Shown here: piece after piece, positions 9,701-18,652 of the stretch
Layout of the letters: each line of letters begins with the position of its first letter
How positions within the stretch are numbered: position 1 is the stretch's first letter
Notes under the pieces: generated by a model
What the model saw: the letters and a program-made list of their open reading frames with translations, nothing else
The model's database searches: none
Told to the model about the DNA's origin: nothing
Made by a program: the position numbers and the translations under genes
Origin: Nodosilinea sp. FACHB-131
Lineage (GTDB): Bacteria > Cyanobacteriota > Cyanobacteriia > Phormidesmidales > Phormidesmidaceae
Assembly: GCF_014695395.1 (NCBI RefSeq)
Contig: NZ_JACJOF010000042.1
Location: 1 to 64,000 of the forward strand
Reading direction: 5' to 3'
DNA: 64,000 bases

Positions 9701-10779
9701 CGAAAGTGGCTCAACGGGTTCTTCATAACCTGCGTGAGCCATTTGTGTTCAATCGCCAGACCTTTCGAGTGACGACGAGCATTGGTATTGCTCTTGCCCC
9801 CAGCCATGGTCAAGATGTTGAGACCCTGCTGAAAAATGCGGATGCCGCCATGTATGATGCCAAGCATCAAGGACGCAATAACTACAAACTCCACTCGTCT
9901 ATCACGATAGGGAGATCCCTGGATCAACTGATTTTGACCCATGATCTGCATAGGGCTGTGGAGCAAACTGAGTTTGTGCTGCACTATCAGCCCCAGTTAG
10001 ACTTGCAAACAGGCCAGGTGACTGCCGCTGAGGCCTTAATTCGTTGGCAGCATCCTCAAAAAGGGTTGCTGATGCCGGGAGAGTTTATAGTAACAGCCGA
10101 AGTGATGGGGCAAATTAGCGCAATCGATGAGTGGGTTATTCGTGCCGCCTGTGCTCAGATTCGCTCATGGCAAACCCTCGGAAACCCACCACTGCGTATT
10201 GCTGTTAATCTCTCTGCTCAAACGATTCAGCAAAAAAACTTGCCCAAAAAGATTGCTCAAATCTTGCTAGATCATCGACTTGAGCCCAGCCAGATAGAGG
10301 TCGAAATTACCGAAAGAGTAGTGATGCAGGATATTCCTGCTGCGATCTCTACCTTGCAAGAACTGAAAGATATGGGGATCTACATCTCAATGGATGACTT
10401 TGGCACAGGGCACTCGTCCCTAGCTGCTTTGAAACAATTTCCGCTCCATTCCCTCAAAATTGCCCGCGAGTTTATTCAAGATCTGTCTTTTGAATCGAGG
10501 GAAATTGCTGTAGTGCAGGCAGTGATCGCTCTGGGCCACGGCCTAAGCCTGGAAACGGTTGCTGAAGGGGTCGAAAAAGTAGAACAGTTGCAGATATTGC
10601 GAGCTCTAGGCTGCAGTAGTGTTCAAGGTTACTTATTGAGTAAACCGCTGGCGACCGAACAATTTCAGCAATTTATTCAGACTCACAATACCGAGAGGAG
10701 TGGTGTAAGGCGGTTACAGAATTTTAGTGAGCCACCGCAATCGTTAGAGAGCCGGTCAGTCATACCCAGAGAAACCTAA
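6781..10779 (+). CDS. Soluble multi-GAF/PAS GGDEF-EAL cyclic-di-GMP protein
   Basis: The 1332-residue protein has no membrane segment. The order is GAF (about 20-165, with the short N-terminal GAF pattern ending GTLCVID), PAS (178-300), two phytochrome-like GAF domains (about 305-465 and 490-650, each with an ADRVL/SDRVL motif), a fourth more distant GAF (about 660-865), GGDEF (ARWGGDEF near 953) and EAL (AAEALIRW near 1082, DDFGTG near 1204). Both catalytic signatures are intact, so it may make and break cyclic-di-GMP. The GAF domains resemble cyanobacterial light- or ligand-sensing modules, but I see no conserved chromophore cysteine in the expected place, so light sensing is not claimed. 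A GGGGAGCAAGG segment ends directly before the ATG and is a likely ribosome-binding site. Confidence 0.93.
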   Translation: MPNIQGDYEAARLAALARYELLDTAPEAAFDDLVQLATQIGQTPIALMSLIDDHRQWFKAKVGLTATETPRQWAFCAHAILQSQPLIIENALLDERFAQNPLVVGEPHIRFYAGFPLITAQGYRLGTLCVIDQQPRQLDSAQLEALGILSRQVVAQLELRYGHRVLKQTLKDRTDIEFTLDQSSIVAIADAQGLITYANDKFCEISHYSAVELIGNKHRLLEEGDHSPTDLEAIWQILNRGQVWRGEIQKRAQDGSLYWANTTVVPFLDGDNRPYQYVAICHDITAQKRLEAKLRRQSAQECLVRQMAERIHVQGSLDLTAILQTTVAEVHHLLASDRVLIYQLNTDHSGYVVVESTDAQWRKITGTQIYDAQFARHYLQLYAQGRVQAISDIETADLTPCHRDLLADFQVRANLIVPIVDAGKLWGLLVVQQCSGARVWQTDEIDLLKQLTTQTAIAIHQSELYQQSQAELKQRQQAENLLRQQFERERLITAVAHRIRESLDLSQILNTTVAEVRQLLQADRVLTYRINPDGTGWVTNEAVASGCFSLIGQPLLEEVFPVESYCFYQQGRVRAITDIEQDGLSACLVETLHQLGVKSKLVVPILHNQELWGLLIAHQCHRYREWQAWELDFLKELSTHVGIAIAQATLLKQASQQAQAEATINRLTRLLHTPRDAIRVMQQVIDATVTTFGCIGGQLYISADTEEQSDQLYRSGVQPALTLEGESYLWRHLAQSANGGRHRTKSSGEAPTYHLYTLQDFGQDPHLRTLGAAFEAVTIDSVLIVPLQYQQQAIGWFSLFRRELGASLLATGGFSNPQQTTADTNPSSQDLADMPFASGWNAEDIKLSQTLATHLYITVMQRRIEATIRHQACHDRLTGLPNRLLFEEELVRALEQLKPANNRLNSRMLAVCFVDLDHFKAINDTLGHAIGDQLLQQVAQRISGCLKKGDIVARWGGDEFTLMLQNIQSTKDVTKVAQRVLHNLREPFVFNRQTFRVTTSIGIALAPSHGQDVETLLKNADAAMYDAKHQGRNNYKLHSSITIGRSLDQLILTHDLHRAVEQTEFVLHYQPQLDLQTGQVTAAEALIRWQHPQKGLLMPGEFIVTAEVMGQISAIDEWVIRAACAQIRSWQTLGNPPLRIAVNLSAQTIQQKNLPKKIAQILLDHRLEPSQIEVEITERVVMQDIPAAISTLQELKDMGIYISMDDFGTGHSSLAALKQFPLHSLKIAREFIQDLSFESREIAVVQAVIALGHGLSLETVAEGVEKVEQLQILRALGCSSVQGYLLSKPLATEQFQQFIQTHNTERSGVRRLQNFSEPPQSLESRSVIPRET

Positions 10780-10962
10780 AGGCACGGCGTCAATTGGCAG
10801 AAAGGGACTGAAACCCTTGATACACCGTTCTATTTTTCTGTACCAATTAGGGCACTGTTCAACTGGTACAAGAGCGTCTGCCAAAGAACGTAAAAAACAC
10901 GATTTGAAAAGCTCTTCCCGCAAGACTTTCAGCCTTAACGTAGGTTTCTGTTCCATTACTAC

Positions 10963-11139
10963 TCAAACCCCGTAATGGTCTCTGCGCTTACTGACGGTCG
11001 CCTTCAACCGGGTGCGTCGCGGCAGGCGAACGGTGAACGTCGTGCCTGCCTGCGCCGTCGAGGCGACCTCTCCCGTTCCCCCGTGGGCGACGACGATCTC
11101 GCACACGATATACAGCCCCAGATCAATGCTGCCTTGCCT
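10963..11139 (-). pseudogene. Histidine kinase ATPase-domain remnant
   Basis: The minus strand encodes the tail of a histidine kinase: RQGSIDLGLYIVCEIVVAHGG, then a GTTFTVRLP end and a stop at 10963. The G-box glycines and the final TFTVRLP strand of HATPase_c domains are clear. Everything upstream (N-box, HisKA) is missing, so this is a truncated relic lying between the second GGDEF-EAL gene and the HTH gene. Confidence 0.65.
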
Positions 11140-11348
11140 CGGCTAGCTGAATCGCGGTCGTGCAGGCGATCGAGGGTTTGCCAACGCCCTCTTTGCCAGA
11201 AAGGTGCAAGATTCCGTGCTAGAGCGAGAGCACAGTCAGCCACGGCAAGCCTTACGTTAAAGGCCTTTACACCTTTTGGTGGATGAGAATCGTCACATCA
11301 CATAGCACGTTCGGGTAGAATGCTTGCCTAGGCGTCGGGTTCGCCTTC

Positions 11349-11609
11349 ATGTTCGCAACTAGCGCTACACGCAGCTCTGAAAAAGTTGAACACTCCCAGT
11401 TATCAGATTCTGTGCAAAAAGTGCGACAGTGTTTTAATCTTTCACAGGCGAAGTTGGCAGCAAAAATAAGGGTGTCATTGCCAAGCATCAACCGATGGGA
11501 GCATGGGCGAGCAACGCTTCTACCCATGGCGGTCATGCCATTTGAGCACTTGCTTCATTCGACGGGCGAGGCCGATAAGAAGTTGCTCGTCAGATACTTT
11601 TTGGAGTGA
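11349..11609 (+). CDS. XRE/Cro-type helix-turn-helix protein, 86 aa
   Basis: The helix-turn-helix spans about residues 24-60 (VRQCFNLSQAKLAAKI, then SLPSINRWEHGRA), a pattern common in cyanobacterial XRE-family regulators. The short size leaves room for DNA binding and a small dimerising tail only. The stop lies 12 bp before the start of the hybrid histidine kinase, so the two are probably co-transcribed and the HTH protein may regulate the kinase gene. The start at 11349 gives a slightly long N-terminus; a later start is possible. Confidence 0.75.
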   Translation: MFATSATRSSEKVEHSQLSDSVQKVRQCFNLSQAKLAAKIRVSLPSINRWEHGRATLLPMAVMPFEHLLHSTGEADKKLLVRYFLE

Positions 11610-11621
11610 AACGAAGATTTT

Positions 11622-14600
11622 ATGGTCAAGCCTCTCCATCACTCTACGTCGCCAAGCCATTCTTTCTCTCAGAATTGTACTCAGGTAAGCAGCAGCGTCA
11701 ATGGTCAGGTTGCAGCAGACGGAGCTGGCTCAGCCCAGCCGTCTAATTTGATATTGGATATCCAGACCCTGCAAATCTTAGATAGTAGCGATGACTGCAT
11801 CCAACTCTTGGATTTAGGCGGGCGCATTCTGTTCGTAAATCGGGGAGGGCAGGCGCTACTGGGCATTGACGATGTCACGCCCTTTCTCAATACATACTGG
11901 GCTGAGCTGTGGCAGGAAGCCGAGCAGCAGGCCGCCAGCGATGCGATCGCCCGTGCAGCGGCAGGCGAGGTATGTTCCATGGAAGGCCACCGTCCAACGC
12001 TTCAGGGTGAACCCCAGTGGTGGGCCAATAAAATTAGCCCTATTCGAAGCGCAGATGGAAACGTTGAACAGCTTGTGTGCGTCTCGCGGGACATTACCGC
12101 ACACAAGCAGATTCAAGACACCGGTAAACAAACCGAGGAAAGATTACGGGAGTCAGAAGGTCGGTATCAAGCCATTGTTAACCAAGCCGTAACCGGCGTC
12201 GCCTGTGTGGATTTGGAGGGCAGGCTGACGCTGGTTAATCAGAAGTATTGCGACATCACTGGCTACTCAGCCGATGAACTTTACCAGCGGCGCATGCAGG
12301 ACATCACCCATCCTGAAGACCTGCCCCGCAATGTCGAACTGTTTAAGCGAATGCTGATCGAGGGCACGCCGTTTGAGATTGAGAAACGCTATATCCGCAA
12401 GGATGGCTCGATCGTCTGGGTCAACAACAGTGTGTATGCGGTCTGCGATCGCGGAGGGCAACCGCAATCGGTAGTCGCGATCGCCCTAGACATCACCGAG
12501 CGCAAACGCCGGGAAGCCCATGGGGTATTCCTTGCAGAAATTGGTGAAGCCTTCTCGCGGTTTTCGACGGCCGACGAAATTATGCAAGCGGTTGGGGCGA
12601 AGATGGGGGCCTATTTGCAGATTACGACCTGCGCTTTCGCCGATGTCGATGAAGCCCACGATCGAGTGACCGCCCATCACGGCTGGAGCAGTCCAGAGGT
12701 GCCCAGTATAGTGGGCACGTTTTGCATCTCTCAATACTTAAGCAACGAATTTGTGCGGGCCAGCCGAGCTGGAGAAACCGTTGTAGTCTGCAATACCCAA
12801 ACAGACCCGCGCACCGATGCCGCTGGCTATGCGGCACTCGATATGTATTCCTTTGTCACCGTTCCATTTCATCGCCAGGGCCAATGGACCCATTACATTG
12901 CCATCTGTCACTCGCAACCCCGGCAGTGGCGTGAAGACGAGATTCAACTGATTGAAGAAATCTCAAACCGCATCTTCCCGCGTCTGGAACGAGCCCGTGC
13001 CGAGGCAGCTCTGCGCCAAAGCGAGGAGCGGTTTCGCACCGTCACCGCTACCGTTCCCCAACTGATTTGGACGGCAATGCCTGACGGTCGGGTGGACTAC
13101 ATGAGTGACCAATGGGCAGACTACGTAGGACTTACGCCACAGCAACTGCATGGTTGGAACTGGCAACAAGTTACGCACCCGGAGGATCTGCCCAATACTG
13201 AACGAGACTGGCAGCACTGTCTTCAATCGGGCGAGCCGCTCGAAATTCAGCATCGCTTTCGCCATCACACCGGGGAATGGCGCTGGCAGTTGGTACGGGG
13301 TGTGCCGATTAAAGATGCAGATGGAATCATTAGGCAATGGGTTGGCACCTGCACCGACATTCAGGGTGAGGTCGATATTAAAGAAGCATTGCGCGAGTCA
13401 GAAGCAAAATATCGATCGCTGTTTGATTCTATCGATGAAGGCTTTTGCATTATCGAAGTTTTGTTTGATGCCACCGGCAATGCCTTTGACTACCGCTTCT
13501 TAGAAGCTAACGCCGCCTTTGAAAAACAGACCGGACTGGTGGACGTGATTGGCAAAACCGTGCGAGAATTTGCCCCAAAAATGGAGTCGCACTGGTTTGA
13601 GCTTTACGGCAGAATCGCGCTAACGGGAGTGCCAGAGCGGTTTGAAAACACGGCCCAGGAACTGGGGCGGTTTTACGATGTTTACGCCTTTCGCATGGGC
13701 GAGCCCGAGGAGCGCAAGGTAGCCGTTCTCTTCAACGACATCAGCGATCGCAAGCGCATCGAAGACGAACGCAAACGGGCAGAACAGGACCTGAGGGAAA
13801 GCGAGGAGTGGGCACGCCTAGCCATCCAGGTGGCTAAACTGGGCGGTTGGCGGCTGCATCTAGACACCAACCTCGTGGAGATGGACGAGCGGATGCGGGA
13901 AATTTGGGGAGAGTCAGAGGATACGGTGATGGTGCCTCTCCCGCAGGTCTTGGAGCGGATGCACCCGGACGATCGCGAACGAGTGTCTACGGCGGTGAAT
14001 GGGGCGCTCGAGCCTCAATCGGCTGGAACTTACGAAATTGAATATCGAATTGTGTGGAATGACGGCACCGAACGGTGGGTATTAGCCAAAGGGCAAGCCC
14101 AATTTGAAGGGGCAGGGGAGTTCCGCCGAACGGTTGATTTCTTTGGCATATTGCTGGATATTACCGATCGCAAACAGGCAGACGTCGAGCGAGAACTGCT
14201 GCTGCAACGGGAGCAATCGGCACGGGAAGAAGCCGAGCAGGCAAATCGTATTAAAGACGAGTTTTTGGCCGTGCTATCCCATGAACTCAGGTCGCCCCTC
14301 AACCCCATTCTCGGTTGGTCTACACTTTTGCTGAGCGGTAAGCTAGATACCGCTAAAACAACCCATGCGCTAACGACTATTCAACGCAACGCCAAGCTGC
14401 AATCAGAACTCATTGAAGATTTGCTCGATGTATCGCGAATTTTGCGCGGCAAGCTAAACCTCAACGTGGCTCCTGTCAATCTTGCCAACAAAATTCGAGG
14501 CGCAATGGAAACGGTGCGATTGGCCGCCGAAGCCAAGTCCATCGATTTACGATTTACGGTTTTAGATTTTCAATTAAAAAACGAGGACGAGCTAAAATCT

Positions 14601-15506
14601 TCCAGCGCAGCGGCGCAAAGCGCTATCCAAAATCCAAAATGTATGGTTTGGGGTGACTCCACGCGACTACAGCAAGTAGTCTGGAATCTGCTCTCCAATG
14701 CGGTGAAGTTTACTCCGGCTGGTGGGCGGGTTGACATTAGTTTGTCATCGCTCACGGGGAATTCGTCATGGGCTATGGGTGAGGCATCGCTAGTCGGTAC
14801 CGATCAGCAAATAATTAATAACAGCGAAAAAACAACTGATTATGCTCAAATCACCGTCAGCGATACGGGGAAAGGCATTTCGCCTGAGTTTTTACCCTAT
14901 GTGTTTGACTACTTCCGCCAAGCGGATGGTACAACTACCCGACAGTTTGGTGGCCTGGGATTAGGCCTGGCGATCGTGCGTCACTTGGTTGAACTGCATG
15001 GAGGAACTGTTAGAGCCGACAGCTTAGGGGAGGGCCAAGGCTCAACCTTCACCATTCGGCTCCCCCTCTTGCAGACTCCATTACAGGTGAACCGAAACGA
15101 GCGATCGCCCCAGCAGTCCCATGATTTGAACGGCATCAAAATCGTGGTGGTGGACGATGAACCCGACACCCGAGAATTGGTGGTGTTTGTATTAGAACAG
15201 CAGGGAGCACAGGTGATAACCGCTACTTCTGCCCACGAGGCATTGCTTGTTTTGCCTCAAGCCAAGCCAGATGTTCTGTTGAGTGATATTGGCATGCCAG
15301 AGATGGATGGCTATATGCTGATCCAGCAGGTGAGGGCCTTAGCTCCTGAACAAGGGGGGCAAGTTCCGGCGATCGCCCTCACGGCCTATGCAGGAGATAC
15401 CAATCAACAACAGGTGATTGCCGCAGGTTTCCAAAGGCACATTTCGAAGCCCATTGATCCCCAAGCGTTAGTGCAGGCGATCGCTCAGTTAATTCATTCC
15501 CATTAA
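11622..15506 (+). CDS. Hybrid sensor histidine kinase with C-terminal receiver
   Basis: The 1294-residue soluble protein has several PAS/PAC domains (about 40-300 and 460-860) with a GAF domain between them (about 305-455), a HisKA domain (LSHELRSPLNPILG near 885, phospho-acceptor His), an HATPase (N-box WNLLSNAVKF near 1015, G-box GLGLGLAIVRHL near 1108) and a receiver domain (IVVVDDEPDTREL near 1173, with the phospho-acceptor Asp in LLSDIGMPEMDGY). It should autophosphorylate on sensing and pass phosphate to its own receiver, then perhaps to an unlinked phosphotransfer protein. No output domain follows. About 25 residues near 1000 (LDFQLKNEDELKSSSAAAQ) look like a low-complexity insertion in the ATPase region. 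Confidence 0.93.
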   Translation: MVKPLHHSTSPSHSFSQNCTQVSSSVNGQVAADGAGSAQPSNLILDIQTLQILDSSDDCIQLLDLGGRILFVNRGGQALLGIDDVTPFLNTYWAELWQEAEQQAASDAIARAAAGEVCSMEGHRPTLQGEPQWWANKISPIRSADGNVEQLVCVSRDITAHKQIQDTGKQTEERLRESEGRYQAIVNQAVTGVACVDLEGRLTLVNQKYCDITGYSADELYQRRMQDITHPEDLPRNVELFKRMLIEGTPFEIEKRYIRKDGSIVWVNNSVYAVCDRGGQPQSVVAIALDITERKRREAHGVFLAEIGEAFSRFSTADEIMQAVGAKMGAYLQITTCAFADVDEAHDRVTAHHGWSSPEVPSIVGTFCISQYLSNEFVRASRAGETVVVCNTQTDPRTDAAGYAALDMYSFVTVPFHRQGQWTHYIAICHSQPRQWREDEIQLIEEISNRIFPRLERARAEAALRQSEERFRTVTATVPQLIWTAMPDGRVDYMSDQWADYVGLTPQQLHGWNWQQVTHPEDLPNTERDWQHCLQSGEPLEIQHRFRHHTGEWRWQLVRGVPIKDADGIIRQWVGTCTDIQGEVDIKEALRESEAKYRSLFDSIDEGFCIIEVLFDATGNAFDYRFLEANAAFEKQTGLVDVIGKTVREFAPKMESHWFELYGRIALTGVPERFENTAQELGRFYDVYAFRMGEPEERKVAVLFNDISDRKRIEDERKRAEQDLRESEEWARLAIQVAKLGGWRLHLDTNLVEMDERMREIWGESEDTVMVPLPQVLERMHPDDRERVSTAVNGALEPQSAGTYEIEYRIVWNDGTERWVLAKGQAQFEGAGEFRRTVDFFGILLDITDRKQADVERELLLQREQSAREEAEQANRIKDEFLAVLSHELRSPLNPILGWSTLLLSGKLDTAKTTHALTTIQRNAKLQSELIEDLLDVSRILRGKLNLNVAPVNLANKIRGAMETVRLAAEAKSIDLRFTVLDFQLKNEDELKSSSAAAQSAIQNPKCMVWGDSTRLQQVVWNLLSNAVKFTPAGGRVDISLSSLTGNSSWAMGEASLVGTDQQIINNSEKTTDYAQITVSDTGKGISPEFLPYVFDYFRQADGTTTRQFGGLGLGLAIVRHLVELHGGTVRADSLGEGQGSTFTIRLPLLQTPLQVNRNERSPQQSHDLNGIKIVVVDDEPDTRELVVFVLEQQGAQVITATSAHEALLVLPQAKPDVLLSDIGMPEMDGYMLIQQVRALAPEQGGQVPAIALTAYAGDTNQQQVIAAGFQRHISKPIDPQALVQAIAQLIHSH

Positions 15507-15608
15507 TTTTCACCAGCTCTGGATCGAGGGAAGGCCGCGAAGCCACCTAAAATTAGGGTTCTCTATGGTGCTCAAGGTATTCAAACCCTGTTCGATCGAG
15601 AAACCTAA

Positions 15609-15861
15609 GTGCAGGTGCATCTATATCCTCAGCTATCCACCGCCGGCTTTCGCCAGGCCTGTTTAGACAGCTGGAAGGCTCAAGAACCCTTGGCTCTGAG
15701 CGCTCGGCTCGACCCTGGGCTAAACGGGCCTGTGGTGCGACAGCCGCGCCGCCGTGCTGTTGATGGCCCTGGTGGAGAGCAGTCCCTGCTCGCTAGTGGA
15801 CTTGGTACGGCGATCGCTGAAGCTGTTCCCCCGCGACCCGGGGTTGAGTGAGTTTGATTAG
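15609..15861 (+). pseudogene. Probable frameshifted gene remnant
   Basis: A frame from 15609 begins MQVHLYPQLSTAGFRQACLD. The protein-like C-terminal part (SRAAVLLMALVESSPCSL, then LKLFPRDPGLSEFD and TAG at 15859-15861) is in a different frame and has a TAA upstream. One or more frameshifts would join them. The family is not recognised. Its end runs into repeat copy R4. Confidence 0.35.
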
Positions 15862-15985
15862 TTGCCTGCTCGCACAGAGCCTATTGAGCTTACTCCGTGA
15901 TTGTCCAGCGTTGCGCTAGACAAATTTTGGAACGTTTCATGAAAGAGCAGTTAAGAGAGATTGTGATGCTGCGCTGAGGCGGGGG
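15853..15985 (+). repeat. Dispersed repeat, copy R4
   Basis: Its hairpin is at 15901-15923, with nine pairs and one C-A mismatch as in R1. The segment between the 5' block and the hairpin is shorter than in the other copies. It lies between the hybrid kinase and the GAF-GGDEF gene, in the same orientation as R1-R3. Confidence 0.75.
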
Positions 15986-16291
15986 CTTCAACAGGCTCAG
16001 GTTCTCCTTAGTTAACTCACCAACGCGACCTTAACGGAGAGCCGGGTCTCCCTAGCCCTGCGGCCAGCGATCGCGCCAGAGTTAGTGCAGGGAATCAGGC
16101 GCTCCAGGTTTAGGTCGTTCCGAGGCCCGCTAGGTCGCTCTCCGCTATTGGGAGCGCTGTCCCGGCAAACCCCAACGGCATAAAGCCCTGCCCAACGGTA
16201 GGCCACATAAGTGACATGTGTTATACACAGATATCAAGGTAAATGTTTTTAGGGAACAAATAAGGGTCCCTGCCCCTATTACCACCCCCTT

Positions 16292-17440
16292 ATGGCTCTT
16301 CTTCAAGACAACGCTAGAGCAGCTCCATTGTCCTGTGCGCTTGAAACCGAAAGCACATCCACAGTTTTGCAATACATTCAGTCAATGGAACGATTGCTGA
16401 TTGTGGTTCAGGAGCTGTCGTTGGCGAAAACTCTGGAGCGGATCATGGAAATTGTGCGCGTGGCAGCGCGCGAGCTGACCCGCTCCGACGGAGCTTGTTT
16501 TATCTTGAAAGAGGGCGACTGCTGCTACTACGCCGATGAAGACGCGATCGCTCCCCTCTGGAAAGGCAAGCGATTTCCCATGGATGTTTGTATTGGCGGT
16601 TGGACAATGCGCCATCGAGTTCCGGCGGTGATCGCTAGCGTCTCTCAAGATCAGCGCATTCCCTGGTTGGCCTACGAACCTACGTTTGTCCAAAGTCTAG
16701 TCATGGTGCCGATTCGCACCCTAAATCCAATTGGTGCCATTGGTACTTACTGGGCCGCTCAACAAGAACCCGCACCCCAAGACGTTAAAGTGCTGCAAGC
16801 CTTGGCTGATACCACTGCGGTGGCGATCGAAAAGGTTCAGGTTTACTCAGAGTTGGAGCATAGGGTTGAACAACGAACGATTCAGCTCCAGATAACCAAT
16901 CAAAAGCTAGCGTCAGAGGTTCAGGAACGGCGATCGGCCGAGGAAGCCGTGCGTCTACTTTCCCTCACCGACGAATTGACCGGATTGCACAACCGTAGAG
17001 GCTTTTTTTTGCTAGCTGAACAGCAGCTAAAGCTGGCAACGAGACTCAAAACTGCCTTTAATGTGCTGTTTATTGACCTGGATGGACTCAAGCAGATCAA
17101 CGATCTACAGGGACACGAAGCTGGCGATGTTGCCCTGTGGGCGGCAGCTAATGTGCTAAAACGCACGTTTCGAGAATCAGACCTGGTCGCTCGATTGGGG
17201 GGCGATGAGTTTGTGGTTTTAGCACCCGGCAACCCCGAGGAGTGGGACCAGCTACAGCATCGGCTGCAGGATGGCATTGACCAGTTCAATCAGCAGCGAG
17301 AGGCTCCTTTCCAGTTATCCATGAGTGTCGGGTCCTATACCTACGAGACAGGCGAGACCCGATCCTTAGAAGATATTTTGGCTCTGGCCGATCAACAAAT
17401 GTACGAGCAAAAGCGCTTGAAGCGGCAGTCAACGGGTTGA
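16292..17440 (+). CDS. GAF-GGDEF diguanylate cyclase
   Basis: The 382-residue soluble protein has a GAF sensor (about 35-185), a short coiled-coil linker (about 190-215, rich in Glu and Gln) and a C-terminal GGDEF domain (LTDELTGLHNRRGFF near 225, RLGGDEFVVL near 299). The cyclase signature is intact and there is no EAL domain, so it should only synthesise cyclic-di-GMP. It is the third GGDEF protein within 17 kb. The ATG at 16292 gives about 30 residues before the GAF domain; an internal ATG at 16385 would also keep the whole domain. Confidence 0.9.
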   Translation: MALLQDNARAAPLSCALETESTSTVLQYIQSMERLLIVVQELSLAKTLERIMEIVRVAARELTRSDGACFILKEGDCCYYADEDAIAPLWKGKRFPMDVCIGGWTMRHRVPAVIASVSQDQRIPWLAYEPTFVQSLVMVPIRTLNPIGAIGTYWAAQQEPAPQDVKVLQALADTTAVAIEKVQVYSELEHRVEQRTIQLQITNQKLASEVQERRSAEEAVRLLSLTDELTGLHNRRGFFLLAEQQLKLATRLKTAFNVLFIDLDGLKQINDLQGHEAGDVALWAAANVLKRTFRESDLVARLGGDEFVVLAPGNPEEWDQLQHRLQDGIDQFNQQREAPFQLSMSVGSYTYETGETRSLEDILALADQQMYEQKRLKRQSTG

Positions 17441-17668
17441 CCCTGGGTACTCAACTCACGATGTCGCTAACAGTGGCCTAGCTTAAGGTAATTGCCATTT
17501 AATCGAGTGCTCGTATTGATGGGCTCAGGGGTAAAACCAGCGGGTTACAGCGGGTCGACTCAAGCCTAGGGCTGAGCGAGAGTCTGAGGGATTGATGCAA
17601 CAGCGAGAGCAGGATACCCCTGCTGCGTATTAGTTGCCTCACGACGCAAACCACCTAGCCCTCTGTTG

Positions 17669-17701
17669 GCTCAAATCTCAGTCTTGGCCATGAGATTGAG
17701 C
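17669..17701 (-). terminator. Hairpin after the lipoprotein gene
   Basis: GCTCAAATCTCA pairs with TGAGATTGAGC across a 10-nt loop with one bulged base. It begins 7 bp beyond the lipoprotein stop codon. No T-run follows on the minus strand, so the terminator call is tentative. Confidence 0.4.
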
Positions 17702-17707
17702 AACCTC

Positions 17708-18199
17708 TTACAGAGCACATTGCTCATAATTCATCTGGGCCATCTTGAAAATGAACGAACCTAGCAGCCCCTCGTGCAAATAGGCGTCTTCTTTGTTCAG
17801 TTGTCCTGTGCGCTGGTTGATACCATACTCAGCCCAAGGCTCGCCACTGGCATCGAAATAGAAAATTCCTTGCCAATCATGATGAGGCTTTGCCATTATC
17901 CTTACTCGCATGTTTGGGAAGTCTAGGTCTACTTCGCAGAACGTATTACCTTCTAGGTCAAACGCAGAAAACGAAACCCGGTCAAGCTGTAAACCTTGCA
18001 GTTGGTTTGTTAGTTGCCCCTGACCCTGCGCCACCGTCTGAGGGGTAGACGGTTGAGGAGCAGAATTAGGACTATCGTTAACCTGTACTGCCTGGGCAAG
18101 CGGCGCTACCGTAGCTGCCTGGTCATTTAGTGAGCAAGCGCTTAACGGAAGTATGGCTACTCCAAGAGCTGAAATTAAAATCAGAGGGCGATAAATCAT
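17708..18199 (-). CDS. Predicted lipoprotein, 163 aa
   Basis: The N-terminus (MIYRPLILISALGVAILPLSAC) is a typical lipoprotein signal peptide with lipobox LSAC, so cleavage before Cys and lipid anchoring are expected. A Gln/Pro/Ser-rich linker follows (about 35-75). The C-terminal domain (about 76-163) is small and mixed, with VSFSAFDLEGNTFCEVDLDF near the middle. The family is not recognised. It stands alone on the minus strand between plus-strand genes. Confidence 0.7.
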   Translation of the reverse strand: MIYRPLILISALGVAILPLSACSLNDQAATVAPLAQAVQVNDSPNSAPQPSTPQTVAQGQGQLTNQLQGLQLDRVSFSAFDLEGNTFCEVDLDFPNMRVRIMAKPHHDWQGIFYFDASGEPWAEYGINQRTGQLNKEDAYLHEGLLGSFIFKMAQMNYEQCAL

Positions 18200-18652
18200 A
18201 AAGCCTGTAGCCCATTTATTAATTTATCGTGCCCGTCCTCTTGAGAGACTAACTGCCTCGCGCTCCAACCCCTGCCAGCGTTTCTGAGGCTCTGGTAAGG
18301 GTTTGTTGTATCTGCCCTCCCTTATCGCCGTGGGCTGGCGACGAGATTGTAGCCCTGCTCAAGCCAAGCCGAGCCTAGAAATTGCGCCTTCACAGGCAAT
18401 ACCACTGCTTTGCGGCAAGGAGTTAATCAAGTTGTGAAGGCGGCAATCACTGCTGGCCCCGACGGACATAAATCAGCGCCTTCTCGGGGCACCCGCCGTG
18501 ATTGGCCATTAACTACTTGAGCTGGAGAGTAGCGCTGCTGCCCACACCCCCTTTCAAGCCTCGATTCAGCCCCGCAAGCGCTACACAACTTCACACTGCT
18601 CAACCTATTATCCTGTGGGAACTCTGAGGTGTACAGTATGCAGTAGGTCGCA

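Noticed and set aside
10756..10956. 66-codon minus frame after the second GGDEF-EAL gene
   Set aside because: Protein-like in composition but overlaps the signalling gene's end and has no ribosome-binding site or recognisable domain. Not excluded as a transposase remnant.
16012..16206. 64-codon minus frame before the GAF-GGDEF gene
   Set aside because: Some protein-like composition, but no start support and no recognised family.
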